Position numbers and translations under genes: made by a program. The notes beneath the pieces were generated by a model. That model ran no database searches, had not been told where the DNA came from, and saw only the letters and a program-made list of their open reading frames with translations. From Phytoseiulus persimilis (Eukaryota; Arthropoda; Arachnida; Mesostigmata; Phytoseiidae), in NCBI GenBank assembly GCA_037576195.1, contig CM075102.1:1054001-1118000 (forward strand): a stretch of 64,000 nucleotides of DNA, in the 5' to 3' direction. This document shows positions 11,701 to 24,819 of this stretch, piece after piece; the first letter of the stretch is position 1, and each line of letters begins with the position of its first letter.

Positions 11701-14531
11701 AGTTCGACCCTGAAATTGAGGTGATCGTATTTCGCGTCAATGAAAGATCAATTAACATTCTATCCTTTCTATTGAATGAACACCTCCATGAACTAAATTG
11801 AGAACAACTATGTAACTTCCCATACTGCCACGATGTATTTATTAGGCTTCCCATCTTTCTGTTGTGTCTTTCCTGCCTCATTATCATCATCTTTATCCTC
11901 AATTAGCTGTTTGAATTCTCGTCATCTTCATCAGTAACCCAATCGGCGATGTCATCTGTCCTTTGAAGAATTGAACTTGACTCAATTCAACGTCGAAAAA
12001 TCAATGTGAATGCATCATGTAAAAGGTGACTTGACCGCGAGAGTGACCGGATGTGTCTTTCTCCGCAAAGTTTGACTCAAGATTCACATTCGAAAACCCG
12101 ACACTTTGGTCATACAATGAACCAGTCGTGTGGAGCGGAAGAAAAATAAAACTTTTCAAGTGAAAATTACGTCGTTAAGAAATGCATTCATCGAACATTT
12201 GGTGAAGTGCCGTTGCAAGTTGCTTTGGTTCCATAATCTTTGGTGAGTGAATACGAATAAATGCAGCATGGATAGCTGAACCTTTCCACGGAACATAGGA
12301 CGTAAAGCGGCCGGGAACATGGCCGGAGATTTCTTGAAATTCACGTTCTTCACAATCTCGTTTGAGATGACGAAAAATAAATTCATCGAAAATTACAGCT
12401 TGCGGAAGCGTCTCGGTGACTCTTTTCCCACGCAACAAAAGATTCATTTCGGATGGACAGCTGACGAATCGATCAGCCTTCCGATCATCCTGACTCTATC
12501 AGGACCCGCTTCCGCTTGACAATGTTCGCGTTCAAGCTTTTGAATTTTTCTAATAATTCTTCAACCTCATCACTGTCCACCCGGAAGAGTCCACCAGTCC
12601 TTCCCCCAGCAGCCCAGAGCAGGGTTGTGGAGTATGGCTCAAAAATATATATAGTATGTATATAAGTGTGTGCAATATCCACGGATACAATGGAGAATAA
12701 TCATACTTCCACTGTTCTCGCTGTTGATGATCCGACATTGGGGAATTTCGTGACGAGCGCGGCTTTCTCATTCGATTGCAGATTCGAAGCTCTACTCTGG
12801 GAAGGAACCGGCGTTTGAGTATTCAACTTAAACTCTTCTGGCCATCGACTCGCCAGCTATTTTATCCATCATAATGTTACTATATTGTCGTCGTCCGATT
12901 GAAGTTACGGTAGATTCTTTGTCATGGTTGGAGGTTTTCCCAGCCAGAGCTAAACTGTGTCTCATACTATAAGGCATCTAGGAAACGAGGTCGACCCGGT
13001 GTGTTGTGATTTGTGAGAGAAGGGTGGTGGGGTGACGTAGCCTTCATTTTGTAAATGCGAGCAGGCTCTTCAGTAGTCTCACGCAGTGCGGTTGGAGTGA
13101 CTCTGTGTATCATTGCGATCGAGTTTTCCGTCAGGTGTGGGCGATTTCATTAGGTGCGGCGTGTAGTCTCATGATAGCACAGCTCTTCCATCTAGTGTAT
13201 CGGTTTTGCTTTCCTCGTCAAGTTTTGTGTGCATGTGTGTTATGTCCGGGCGACCGTACGAAGCCATCGCGAAAACGCCTCTGGAACCGATGGCGGCGAG
13301 TAATAGTTATAGCAGTTATCATGGTTGGAGTCCTTGGATAGTGTCGTTGTTATCGTTTTCTAGTATATCTTTGGAGGGCCTTGGCACAGACGAGTCCGAA
13401 TATGGCTTGGCCGCCTGTCTATACAATCCATAAATATATACAACAAACGGGCTAGCCATAGCCTATGTGTTCCAGTCTACCTAGAGTATTCCTTGTATAG
13501 ATCGTACAGTCGTCAGTATTCGTAGTTATTTTTGTTGTCATCGAGTTTTCCTCGAAGTTGTAATAACCTCAGTCGTTATAGCCATCCTCGTTATCATCCT
13601 CATGGGCCCTAACCTTCAATCCATCCGTCGCCTACTCCTCTCGCGTGATGACCGTGATCATCCCGAGTGGTAATTCGTGTAAACTAGAGCTAAATCTTTG
13701 GCATTCTAGCACCGATCAATCGACCGATCCATCGACCGATCTTAAACCTCCCAACGAACCTCTTCCAACCACAAGTATAATCTACAGTAATTCCCGTTCG
13801 GGTTGTACAGCAGGCTTGAGCGTCTAGCTCTGGCAACTACTACAAGTAAGGCACCATCTCAAAATGCAACTATTGACTCTGTTCAACACAGCGCTGCTCT
13901 CGATTTCCTCTGCTGCACGCAGCTGTGGGTTGCTCGAATGATTCAAAGCTGTTGTTGTTTTCGTTGTGGTAACTCTTGCTGATTGTGTTCTTGTCTTCGT
14001 TGTAGTTATCGAAGCTCCAGTGGGTTCCCACCGTGTGACTGATGTGGGTCCTGACCAACGTTGGAATTTCGGACAATGCTGCTCCTCACCTCCCCTGCCA
14101 CTCGCTTCGCCTCGCCGAACCGAATGCACAAATTAACACACACCAATAAGCTTCGTAATAAGTTAACTTCAACGGGAACTTTTGAGACCGTTCGCGAAAC
14201 CACTCGCGCTCAGGTACACTAGCTAAGTATTGCCGGAGTTTTCCGCTCGTTTTTCATCTTCCTCCTTTCCTTCTCCAAAAATTAGAACAGCTCGCACGCC
14301 AACAAGTGTGCTCGTTCTCAACATGAACACGTATATGTGGTGGGGATCGAGAGGAGTGGGGAAACTGATGCGCCGCCCCTTACAGGTTTTGTATTCCGTT
14401 TCTCATCGCGCGAATTTCTGACGAAGGGAATTTTCGACACATCGACGACCGCCACCGAGGCGGCGCACCAAGAAAGACCATAACAGCTCTGAGTGAACTC
14501 GCGCGGTTCGTCCGCTGGTTTCAGACTGCTT

Positions 14532-14552
14532 TCGTGATTGATTGATTGATTC
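14532..14552. repeat. ATTG tetranucleotide tract
   Basis: Four to five tandem GATT units in otherwise unique sequence. A similar short tract occurs at 55034-55050, just before an acyltransferase acceptor site. Confidence 0.7.
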
Positions 14553-15178
14553 ACTGACTGAGTGGTTCATCCTCGCTTGATTGCTGTTTGTGAGTGTGTT
14601 GGTACATTCGAGTTCGCTCGTGAGTAAATTCATCATCGCCAGCGAATGTTGTCTGGGTTTCGGGGCCAGGAATCGTTCGGTTCCGTTAGCAAAACGGTGG
14701 CGACCCGTTGATTGGAACAAAATCAATATCAAAAGGGGTCAATGAAACACGTTGTGTCTACGAATATTCGCGCCCAGAACAGTCCGCTTTACAAAAGATC
14801 AGCTCACTCCTGACGGAGTTCGGGAGCGGGTGAAACGAAAGTCATGTTGCCTTGTCAAAGTCCGGAGACGTCAAATGCAATGCTGTCCGATGTCGGTTCT
14901 TCCTCGCATCTGTCGGTTCTCAACCAGAAGTCGTGCAGACTATGCTTCAAGAGGGGTTCGGCGACGAGCGTGGCGACATCGAGCTCTCGGCACCGGTTTG
15001 GGTGCCCGCTTCTTTTGTGGCCAGTTGCCCTGAGCCGCTCTCAGGGCCTTCTGCTCGTCGGTCTTCTGGTTCATCATCTTGTGGACGCTGCTGCTGTCGC
15101 TGCTACTGCTGCTGTTCGTACCGTGTCGTCGTCGAACACTTCGAGACGAACGCAGCTGCTCAATTATCAGTCTTAGGT

Positions 15179-16517
15179 TTACTCGGAAAGTGCAGAACTC
15201 GCTTGAGGGCTTGGAGCCGAAGCAACGGGCGCTATGCTCGCGCCCCCCGCCAAATTGTGTGAATTCGGGTTCGGTACCGACGATGCAGAACTGCAGGATG
15301 CCGCTATGACTCCTAACGAGTTTTGACTTGCGAAAGTACTGACTCCCAGAGAACCTAAAGGCGGTCCTAGCAGTGAGAACGCGTGCTCCCCACCGGCGCC
15401 TGCTATCGAGCCTGTCAAATGCGGCAGCGGCAGTGATGCCAATGCTGCAGAAACTGCCGGCGGTAACGAGACACCACCCACACTTTGGACTGAGATACCT
15501 GACGGGGGGACGGCGGCCGCAGCTGCCTGCTTCTTCAAATGCCACGACACCACATGCATCTTCATGTTACCTGTCGGGAGAAAAAGAGAACCAGTGAGCG
15601 CGCCGTGCTGTATACTATGGGGGCAGGAATCGAGGCATGGGAATTCGGAAGCTCTCGAGGAGACTCTCCACGACGGCGAGCATCCGGTCCGGTGATAGAT
15701 GTAACGGCTCGGATTTTGTCAGGACTGGCTCGCTTCTCGAGACCCTGGCTTGCGATACGAATCATGCCAATGGATCATACGAGTCTCGAACTCGAATAAG
15801 GTTCGTGATTCCCAAATCCGCTCTGATTGATAGACATGCTTGTGCACTCCCAATTTCCTCGGAGGATGCCCGTCAATTGGAGACCACCATTCTACGATGG
15901 GGTTCCATCAATCATTCTCCCAGCCCCTCTAAGCAGGGCCGTCCGCTCTTTGTCAGAGACTGTCGGCCCATCGGGGAGCGCCCTCCAATCAGAGGGGTCA
16001 CAGTATCGAATTTTCGTCGTATGGATGGTCGGAAGCCGATAAGACGAATGGGTCACGTACCTTTCTGGGCAAACCTCTTCCCACAATACTCGCACTTGAA
16101 CGGCTTTTCACCTGTGTGCACTCTCTGGTGATTCACCAAATGTGATCGACCCGGAGCTATGTAACCGCAAACCTCGCACTGGTACCGAGGAGGCTGACCC
16201 TGCGACAACGCGTTCAGGGCCGCCACGCTCTTGTTCCGTTTGCGGTTGGAGCTTGGTACTGTAAAGGAATCTAACGACTCGAGTGTTTGACTTGGAATGC
16301 TCGCGGGGCTCATTTTGGGGCCTAATCCTGGATCAGATTCTTCCTCGGAGTTTGAGCCGGATACCGGGGATACTAGGGCTGGTAACAGAACACGTCGAGC
16401 ACTTACCGACGCTGAGAGGCGCTGAAGTAATAGCACCAGCCGGAAGACCAGTTGTGGGCAAACCGCCGTTGGGATTATTGGCCTGCGCCGCCGCCATGGC
16501 AGCAATAAATAGTGGAA
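15179..16517 (-). CDS. Two-finger C2H2 zinc-finger protein (cassette A)
   Basis: Likely sequence-specific DNA-binding nuclear protein. Three exons join cleanly: 16517-16407, 16378-16061 and 15570-15179, all GT-AG and all phase 1. Finger 1 is [10 protein letters not shown]...HLVNHQRVH, followed by the standard linker TGEKPF. Finger 2 begins [11 protein letters not shown], is cut by the intron after K, and resumes [11 protein letters not shown] (C-x2-C, H-x4-H). Ahead of the fingers is a Ser/acidic segment ([10 protein letters not shown]) and a basic RKRNK that could be a nuclear signal. The last exon is a 120-residue low-complexity Ala/Ser/Pro/Gly tail. If translation begins at ATG 16497 (context GCCATGG) the protein is 266 residues. 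Exon 1 is also open upstream, so it may instead be an internal exon joined in phase 1 to exons not found here. The family is not identified beyond C2H2. Confidence 0.75.
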
Positions 16518-19500
16518 CTGCAAAATTCCCCCGAGTTAGGACCAAATAAGGGTACGCGAGAACGAATCGACGGTCGGATGTCATGCCTTCATGCGACCAT
16601 GTCATAGATAAATGTTAGTAGCGCTACGAGTTAAGAACTTAATAATCGTCAAACGAACAATGTCGACTTCAAACACTACTACACTACCGCAAGCGGTTGC
16701 TGTTAGTCCTACGGAGCAAGAAGTAGAGGATTCGGGACTGGGAAACTCGGGACATGAGATTCTAGCGAGCGTTTAGCTGCGGCCGCTGCTACGGCTGCCG
16801 GCGCGGCAGTTGTCTGCCTGCCTGCGTGCCTGCAGCAACAGCGTCAACAACCACAAGCGAGTATCTGCAATGTACAAGGCACGGATGAGTGATGCTCGGC
16901 GACCTGTCTGATTTCCTCCAAATTTGTTTCAAACTGTCTCGTCAAACGCGAGTTCGTCGGAGACGACGGCGACCACCACCACCATCACCATCTGAAAGAA
17001 AGACCCATGTTAGACTCTGCTCCTCGCCACCACCAGTGCAACCGAAAAGACCAAACGTGCAGTCATACTATACCTGTTTCTCGACACCTTGAATCAGAAA
17101 TTCTGCGCGTGCCTCGACAACATTTCTACGCGCGAGGTGGGAGATTGGAGGAATTGGGAAATCAGGACACGTTTGTTTGATACAGAGTGAGAATAACCAA
17201 ACTTTATTCGAGCTTCCATACTTATCAGACTCATATCCATTCTCATACGCATTGCAAGATCATCGTGTTGCTTCCTCGCTTCTATCCGCTTCATCATCGA
17301 CATAGTTATCGCGGTGTTATTTCCATCTCAATAATAATATAATAGTAGCAATGTAATAGTGAATGATCCAGTAGAAAATCTCAATGCGCTGTACACAGTG
17401 TAGTTGGGATCGAGAGAAGCTTCAGTCGACAATCGATAATCCAGTATCAAATCATCCAGTTACATAGTCCGCATTCAGTCAGGCAGTCATCAATCAACCG
17501 ACGTTCGGAAATCAACGGAAAGCGACGTCATCGCACGTGACGAAAATCAAAATAAAAGTCGCTCTCACATTCTCGTAATTGCGGTTCGCTCCTCCCGAAA
17601 TCACTTCTTTTGTTCATCTCAACCTGGGTCTTAGAGTAAATGCTTGGAGGATAAATGCCTAATGTAGATGTCTTCCGGAATCCAATACAGTAATCGGGCG
17701 GGTTCAGGACAATGAGCAGTGTTTTTGTGCCAGTACCAGTAGCGATACCAGTGGGAATCGGGTCTCGCTCACAGGTGTTGCCGATTTGTCAATGAATCAG
17801 CAAACAGTGAGACGGGAGGCGGGGATGGAGATTGCTGTTCAAACTCAGCAGTGCCACCTCCACCGATCATTCGTTTTGACGAACCGTTATAGCCATCGGT
17901 CGAAAAGAAAAACCTCGTGATTGTTATGTAGCCTCTCTGTCTCCCTACGCGGTTGATGGCCCATCACCAAATAATATGGCACGCTGTATACAGTACAGTT
18001 AACGGAACATTGAAAATAGACTTGTCTCCTTCATTTGTTTTCCTTGTTAGTTTGTATTTATGTTCAGCTTTTCATCGTCCGGCGATTTGTTCGCGACAAT
18101 CCGTTCATATATCTGTAAACTCACATTTCATATCAATTCATCAAATCATATCAAGGGTAATATTGGTAGGCAGTATCAGGCAGCGAGGATTGAGCAGACC
18201 AGCAATTCAGCAAGCACCATCGCCGGCGCTGCTGGTCTGCGAGGCTTGCTCTTACTGAAAGAAGAGAAGCTATTGCAACTCTTAGCGTTCGACTCTGTCG
18301 AGTTTTTTTTTCTCTTGCGAAGACTGCGCCACGAGCCGATAGTCTCCGCCCGCAGATGAACAAACGTATTGCAAGATGATTGCAGCAGATGATATAAGAG
18401 CGACCAGAGAAAAATGCTTTCTTGGCAAAAAGAAGACGCCGTTAAAGGACGCACTCCGTCTCCCTTCTTCTAAAATCTGTTCGGAGGAATTCGGTGGAAT
18501 CACTCCGATCTCATTCAATGTTTAGTGTACTACCGTTTCCTCTCGTATTTCTCTCCCGACCTCGTTCGCAATCGCTTCAGTTGGTTGAGTATGTAAATAG
18601 ATTCATATATCAGTTTGGACAGCATGTTTGCGCGCTTCGTGTTCCTCAGTCTAAGATAAATCCGATTGAGTGATCGACAGACTTTGACGTTACGTCCCGA
18701 AACGGCGTCTGTGGCTAGAAGTTAGAGTTGAGCACAACTGAGTGTTGCAGCGTTACGGCGTTCCGGCCGATGCCGCCGACTCTGCTTGCTTGGGAGCAGT
18801 AAGTACTCTGACGACAATACTGTGCAATACAAACTTTTGTCTACTCACAAGATCACTATAGATCACCCTAACCAAACCCCGTTAGGTACGCCTGCCTGCG
18901 CAAACGGCAAAAAGCAACTCAGGCCGTAGAAACAGAGATGGTAGAGGTCACGCTTCAAACGGGGGACGGTGGTGGAGACCATACCATGGAGTCGGATGTG
19001 GAGAGGTAGGAATGGGAACGTCCGAGAATTTTCGCAAGCTCTTCGCGGGAGTTTCACGCAGTTTAGACCGGGCGGTTGGTGTGCGCCAATCAGGAGTTCA
19101 GACTACAATTTCAGTATGCGATAATTATTATCGATGCCTACTCCGATGAGATGGAAGGCAATCGAGATGGAGCGCACCAACCGCTCTCGATGAGTCGGAA
19201 GAATAGATGGTCAGGCAAACCAGGCTCGGCCTTTTTTCCTCCCTGAATGTAGTTCCAACTCCGCGAACCAAACGTTAATGTTCCTCTACCGGTTAGATCG
19301 TTGAAAATGAGACAGCCGTTATCGGAGCTCCCATTATGTGGGGGAAATAATGCTCGATAAAATATCATTTGCTTAATATCGATGAGCTGAGGTAGTATGA
19401 TCGAAAAATCGACCGGAATCATCAGAAAAATAATCGAAATTCTCTCTTCGTTATCCCTGCTGATTCTGAGGTATCGAAAAACGCCATCCTCCTGCTGCGT

Positions 19501-20104
19501 GTGGTCGCCGACTTCTCGAGTTCTGCGTCAAACATCATCCCGCGGATGGATCGAGACATTCCACGTTCCACGACTAAATCACGTTCAGGAACGTAGAGTG
19601 TGGGGGGATGAGCTCAAATTACACAGCACCCGGAGGATGAGACACCGAGAAGAACGCCAGAGGAATGAGAACATGGTGATTTCTGAACAAATACACAACG
19701 AATGACGCGCTTGAGCAAAATTCGATGACCTCTTCGTCAGAGGTCCCGACGAAGCGCAGGGTTGCGCTCAATTCAGAAATTTTTGTATTCTCGAGTCCGT
19801 TCTCCATTTCAGGCAGATCTTCACGAATTAGTCATCATGATCATGATCTACCAGTCGCCCTCATTCGATCGATCAGCGTAGGCAGTAGTGATAATGGTAT
19901 AAGTGAGAGTTAGTAGTTGTTGAGAATGTCTTGAGAATTGTTGTTATCAATCGCTATCATCATCATAATAATAATAGTCATGATCAAGTTGTCTCATCAA
20001 TAATATGGATCACGATCAATGGCGTTGTGACCGTTCTCTGGATATCCATGCGGTGTGTGGTTGTGGGTGTTGTTAAATAATTGCACTATATTCTTCTAGA
20101 CAGA

Positions 20105-20205
20105 CAGATACATATATGTATGTATATATATATATCAATCTTTATGTAAATTCTCCATGTATATGTATGCATGTATGTATGTATATGTATATATATATTC
20201 ATAGA
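20105..20205. repeat. TATG/TA-rich microsatellite
   Basis: Two blocks of interrupted ATGTATGTATATAT-type repeats separated by about 30 unique bases. Purely simple sequence, presumably non-coding. Confidence 0.85.
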
Positions 20206-21377
20206 TTTATACGAAAGAGGTTCGTGGAAATGAGGAATCAGAGAGGAAGAGATAGATGACGAGAAATCAGCTATGAATGGAGTGTGTATTTGTGACGTCC
20301 TTACAGAGCCGACGTAACCTCAACCGGGCGGCTAACAAGATTGGCTTGAGAGAATTTTCCGAGCGGCATGACCAACGACTCCAGCTGTATTCGACTGTTC
20401 GCTTGTGTTCGTAAGATCACCGAAAACAAATGCACCGCGTTGAAGGTAGCCGTCACAAAAATAGAGTCGACATATTTACAGAAATGATGTATGCTACATC
20501 TTCATCCTCATCGTTATCTCCATCGGTATCAGCTTCAACTACGAGTGGCAGGACTTGAGATTTCGTCGCAACGTAACAGCGCGGAATACAGACAAGGGGC
20601 ATCCGAAGCCATCGCAATGGTCGCTCATCGATGGGAAACCGAAAGCGGAAAGTGTTCGGTACCACATCGTCTCACGCCCGCGGTTTTGCCCGCGAGGTTC
20701 CCCATGAGGTGCGCTCCATAGGGACTCATATGTTCGCGCGCACAGACGACAATGCATAAAAATAAGTATTGTTCCAATCACCATTGAATCTGATCAATCT
20801 GGGATATTCGCGCAGGAAGAAGACCAGGACAGTGATCACACTTCGCACGAATGCACGCACCATTGTGTCCAGCGACACATGGAAGTAATCGGCGGTTCGA
20901 AGTTGTGATTTTCCCACGCCAAGGCGCAAATTGTTGCTACTCCGCCGGGTAACTCCCTTGAAAAAATATACAGGCCAGGCCTTTCCGTAGTCATTGCTCG
21001 TTTGACACTGTTCCATCGAGAATACCTGATCCGGAGTTTCAGCTATTGATTTCGATCAACGTTCGTCGCCTTACCCTATCTAGGTGAGGTTGCAGCGCGC
21101 AGACCGAACCGATGAGCAGTTGAGAAGTTTTTTTTTCGTTTGTCTGTCCGTTTAATGTATGACTTTTCTTTATCTGCCCGTGGTACTTTTCTGTAGTTCG
21201 CGGCCGTTATGATTTGCACGCATGCCCGTCTGGATCATGGGGAACCCAAATGATTCTCCCTCAACAGCATCCTCCAGTCACTCAATCACTCCATCCTACC
21301 CGATCATTCATTCAATCAGCGATCGATGATGTCTCGATCAATCACGCATTCACCACATCCACATCTTTAGAGATTCT

Positions 21378-21389
21378 CCCCCCCCCCCC
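21378..21389. repeat. Homopolymer run of 12 C
   Basis: Uninterrupted C tract in AT-richer DNA. It is a likely site of sequencing or assembly length error. Confidence 0.8.
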
Positions 21390-22262
21390 TAGTATCATTG
21401 TACTTCGGAACTTTCTCGGGAAAAACAATGCCGGTATAAAATGGTAAATGCCACTCGCTATGTCCAATGCTCACGCAAATGGAAACGGGGCTTGTATGAA
21501 TGGTCGCCGTCATGAGTTGTAAATGATTGTTGCGGTGACTTCACCTGGTTTTGAATTTCGAACAGAGAGACATCGGTAGTCTTGTTTACGTTTAAGGTAA
21601 TGATCTGATGTGTTTCTTCGATTGGGTGCGTTTAGCGCAGAATAATGCCCGCTCGCCTGTTTCTTGTGGTTCGATTCTTCGGATCCTGCGAATTTTGTTC
21701 GTCTTTCTTCAAGAAAATCTCGATGTCGTTCGTAAATGTCGACAGTGTTGCTCACGCGATTGTCCGCGAATTGCCCGTCTTCACGGATTGGTAAATGAGT
21801 GTTCTCTCGAAATTGAGTGATTTCGGAGCCATTCGAAACCTGCTCGGCGGTGGTGAGATGACGACGGGAGAGTCAGAATCAATGCATTGGATTCTCGAAG
21901 TGCGTGACAATGCAACAGCCAGCTGAATGGAATGATGAAGTAGAGATTCTCGAGGGAGTAGATATAGAACTGTTGTCATCGCTGCCGCCGCTTTATCGGC
22001 TTCGAATAGTTAATGGTTGTTGTTGTTGTCGCTGTTGTTGTTGATCTTGTTGCAGGAGATCTTGTTCATCGTTATCGCCTTCATTTCTTTCGTATGTTGT
22101 AATTGCGTGGTAGTGGTATAGACTACCTCTAGAGCTGACATTCATCACGACACAGACACACCACAATTTGTATGCCGAACCAGAAACGACACTCTTTGTC
22201 ATCCGTGACTCTTCCCGCTTGTAAAAAGCAAACCCAGGCGGCCGCTGCGCCTGGGCTGCAGA

Positions 22263-22301
22263 CATACATATACACACACCAAACACACACACACACACAC
22301 G
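22263..22301. repeat. CA dinucleotide microsatellite
   Basis: A run of CA repeats interrupted once by a CAAA step. On the other strand it makes an artificial Cys/Val-rich open frame, which is not a gene. Confidence 0.85.
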
Positions 22302-23991
22302 AATAATACGCAGCACGTTCTTTACAATTAGCGTGTTTCACACATAAAGTCAGTGTTTGTTCATCTGTTGCTGCTGCTTCTGTTGCGAAATGTATACCAA
22401 CCAATGTATGAGTTGAGTAAATGCACCTTGGAACGTGCCCAATGGACCGTCGTCGCTTTTGACCACCAGGGTATTTGATTCGACAATCAGAGAAGGGGGG
22501 AAGATGAAGGAAATAGGTCTCGCGAGGTCAGACGAGTTGAAACGGGACGATAGGGAAGCCTGGGGCTACCAGGTCGATTTGAGTATGATTCAATTATAGC
22601 AATAATAATATGTGAACATTCCTTACTCCCCCTAGGAAATCTTCGTCGTTTGCTTTCCCGGCCCGCCTGTCTGTCTGTCCGTGTCTCTATCTGTCTATTC
22701 TTCGTTTGTCAATGAGTTAATATTATCACTAAACGAGCTTACGGGGTATTCGTGTCTACGTTGGGTCAACAATTCACCAGTTGTGGCCACCTTCGTCTTC
22801 CTCATCATCATCATCTGTCTCGAAGTCATCCCGTCGATGATGAGTGGAAAGGGGAGAAACAGCTCCCCGGCACATTGCACAACCGTCGCAACCTCGGCTC
22901 CGGGAAAAACACGTTCGGGGAATTCGCTGAATTGAGTTGGTGGCGTTATGATTGCAGATGTGTTACGGGCCTCTTCGTCGTTGTCGTCGTCGTCGCCCCA
23001 GTTTTTCTTCCGCATATACGCGAGCACACCCGCAGGGCGGCCCGCATTCCAAGAGTTGACGGAGGGAGGGTCGATCACGTGCGATCTTCAGAACTCCCGG
23101 AAATGGAAAAGAGCTTCCAGCGCTGGCGTCATGTCCCTCGTTTCGGTGACGTACGACAGCGAGATCGGAATGATGATTAGAGCAGGACCATAGACATGAG
23201 ATCTGGACACGAGTGTCATCTGGCTTCATCTACTCCTCAGTGCCAGTGGAACTTGTTTGAAGTGGGAATGTGGAGGCGCGGAAATCGGGGATGGCTTCGA
23301 TCGATGAGCTGAAGGTCACTGTGTGTGCTCCCAGGCCTCGACCGACTACCGATCTCGCCATCTACTTATTAGAGGAGCTGAACTTGCCGTTGTTGTGGTC
23401 GCCGTCGTCGTTCTGGTTGTGATCGTTGCAGATTACGGAATTTGAGTGAGTTCATGATGAAGTAAGCAGTCGATCAACCCGCCCGATCGCAACTCGCCCG
23501 ATCGATCGAGAGTATCGGCTGGTTGATGCGGTAGGTAGAAAACTAGCTTACACGAACGTTACTATAAAACGGCGCCATGGTACTGCGTAAGGCTTGGAAT
23601 CGCGCAAATGGCCAGCCCTCTACAGCTAGTCTTCAGTGAGTCTCAAAAATGGAGGAAGATTTCAGCACATACATTGCCTCGCACCACCGAGAGTCGCCAG
23701 CCCACAAGACCGAACGAGGGAAGAGGGGTCTCGGTCGGTGGCCGGACAGGGGTCGAGCGAGGGAATGTGTTGAAATGTACATTATTGGCAAGTTTGACAA
23801 GTGAGAAACGGCATCCAGATGAGAGATATATGTAGTTAGATGGATGAATTGATTGAGAGATAGAGAGAGAGATTGAGGGACGAGACCGACCGATAGATGT
23901 GACTGACAACAGTGGTAGTTGGTGGTCATGTCTACTAGGCCACACCCCGACACGACCCGACGTCGGTCGCATCAAGGCGGAGCTCATCGTC

Positions 23992-24819
23992 TTACGAGAT
24001 GCCGTGTTGAGTTGAGAGATGGCTCTTCAGAGATGGTTTCTGAGTGAAGCGACGGCTGCAAATGCTGCACTCGTAAGGTCTCTCACCTGGAATCGGTCGA
24101 AGGAGACGATGTTAGAGAATTGGGGGACGTTCAAAGTGCCTGTCTTCGTGATTTCGGAGGTGAGAGCGCATCGTTAAAGCTCAGGTCGATTCGCGCTGCT
24201 CTGGGTGGTTGGTTGTCGTTTCGGAACGACTTTCCGTCAAGCGAGATATAGATAGCGCAGACGGCGCTCGGCCGACGTCGACCTCAATAATCAAGGGTGA
24301 ATAAAAGCTCCTCACCGGTATGCGTTCTCTGGTGCCTGCGAAGATGGCTCGGCGTTACAGCGTGATAGTCACAGAAATCGCAGCGGTACCGACCAGCGGT
24401 CTTACCGCTGGAGATTGGCGTCTCCATGAGGGAGCCGCGATGTGCCCCCTGGTGGGGGTGGGGACTCAGAGGGCTCTGCGCTCCTGCCGCAGCGCCGAAC
24501 AGCATCAGTTTCTGGGGGAGGGAAAGCTCATTTATGCGCCGCATGAGCTCAAAAGGGTTCGTTGTAGTGTCGCCCGAGAGGCAGTTGTTCGGGTTTGCTG
24601 AGGGCGATGCGCTCATATTCAGTCCGCCATTCATGAACATCGATATCGGAGACTGGGGCAATGCGCTCGACGATAGGTCCAACGTTGGCTTCTGATCGAG
24701 TTGTCCGCTTGTTGCTTGAAGGTACGAAGAGCCCCCCTTGCTCGTCACGGGAATCAGTGAAATTCCGTTGCCGTTGGGTAGAGTTGGCGAAACCGGGCCC
24801 GTCGAGGAGTCCGCTTTAG
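23992..24819 (-). CDS. Two-finger C2H2 zinc-finger exons (cassette B), 5' part not found
   Basis: C-terminal part of a DNA-binding zinc-finger protein. Exon 24819-24316 is preceded by a good acceptor (TCTCCTGAACAG). It encodes a Ser/Pro/Asn-rich region followed by finger 1, YRCDFCDYHA...HLRRHQRTH. It splices inside the finger linker (HTG / ERPY) to exon 24086-23992, which encodes finger 2, YECSICSRRFTQK...HLSTQH, and stops six bases of coding later (GIS). Both junctions are phase 1 and finger spacing is canonical across the splice, which confirms the join. About 200 codons are visible; an upstream exon supplying the start is required. Finger 1 resembles finger 1 of the 16 kb cassette (shared CxYxA...SHL...HQRxHTGE). 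This is either a paralogue or an alternative 3' end of the same gene. Confidence 0.7.

Larger units (their letters stand above)
8187..15178. other. Gene-poor stretch; possible long 3' UTR of zinc-finger exons at its right end
   Basis: No recognisable protein. 8187-8740 is probably the 3' UTR of the F-box gene and contains the overlapping ORF described under findings. 8.8-11.7 kb has scattered short frames on both strands with no family match. 11.8-15.1 kb is AT-richer with simple tracts, for example ATTG repeats near 14537. On the minus strand the first AATAAA after the stop of the zinc-finger exon at 15179 is at 11838-11843. A 3.3 kb 3' UTR is therefore possible but unproven. Confidence 0.4.
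16518..23991. other. Intron/UTR/regulatory-like stretch between two zinc-finger exon sets
   Basis: AT-richer DNA with microsatellites and homopolymer runs and no recognised coding exon. 16.9-17.1 kb has GAC/CCA triplet tracts. 20.1-20.2 kb has a TATG/TA microsatellite, 21378-21389 a C run, and 22.26-22.30 kb a CA run. A minus-strand AATAAA at 17203-17208 could end a transcript coming from the exons at 24 kb. Nothing else supportable. Confidence 0.4.

Noticed and set aside
22263..22316. Cys/Val-rich minus-strand peptide resembling a knottin or signal peptide
   Set aside because: It is simply the translation of a CA microsatellite.
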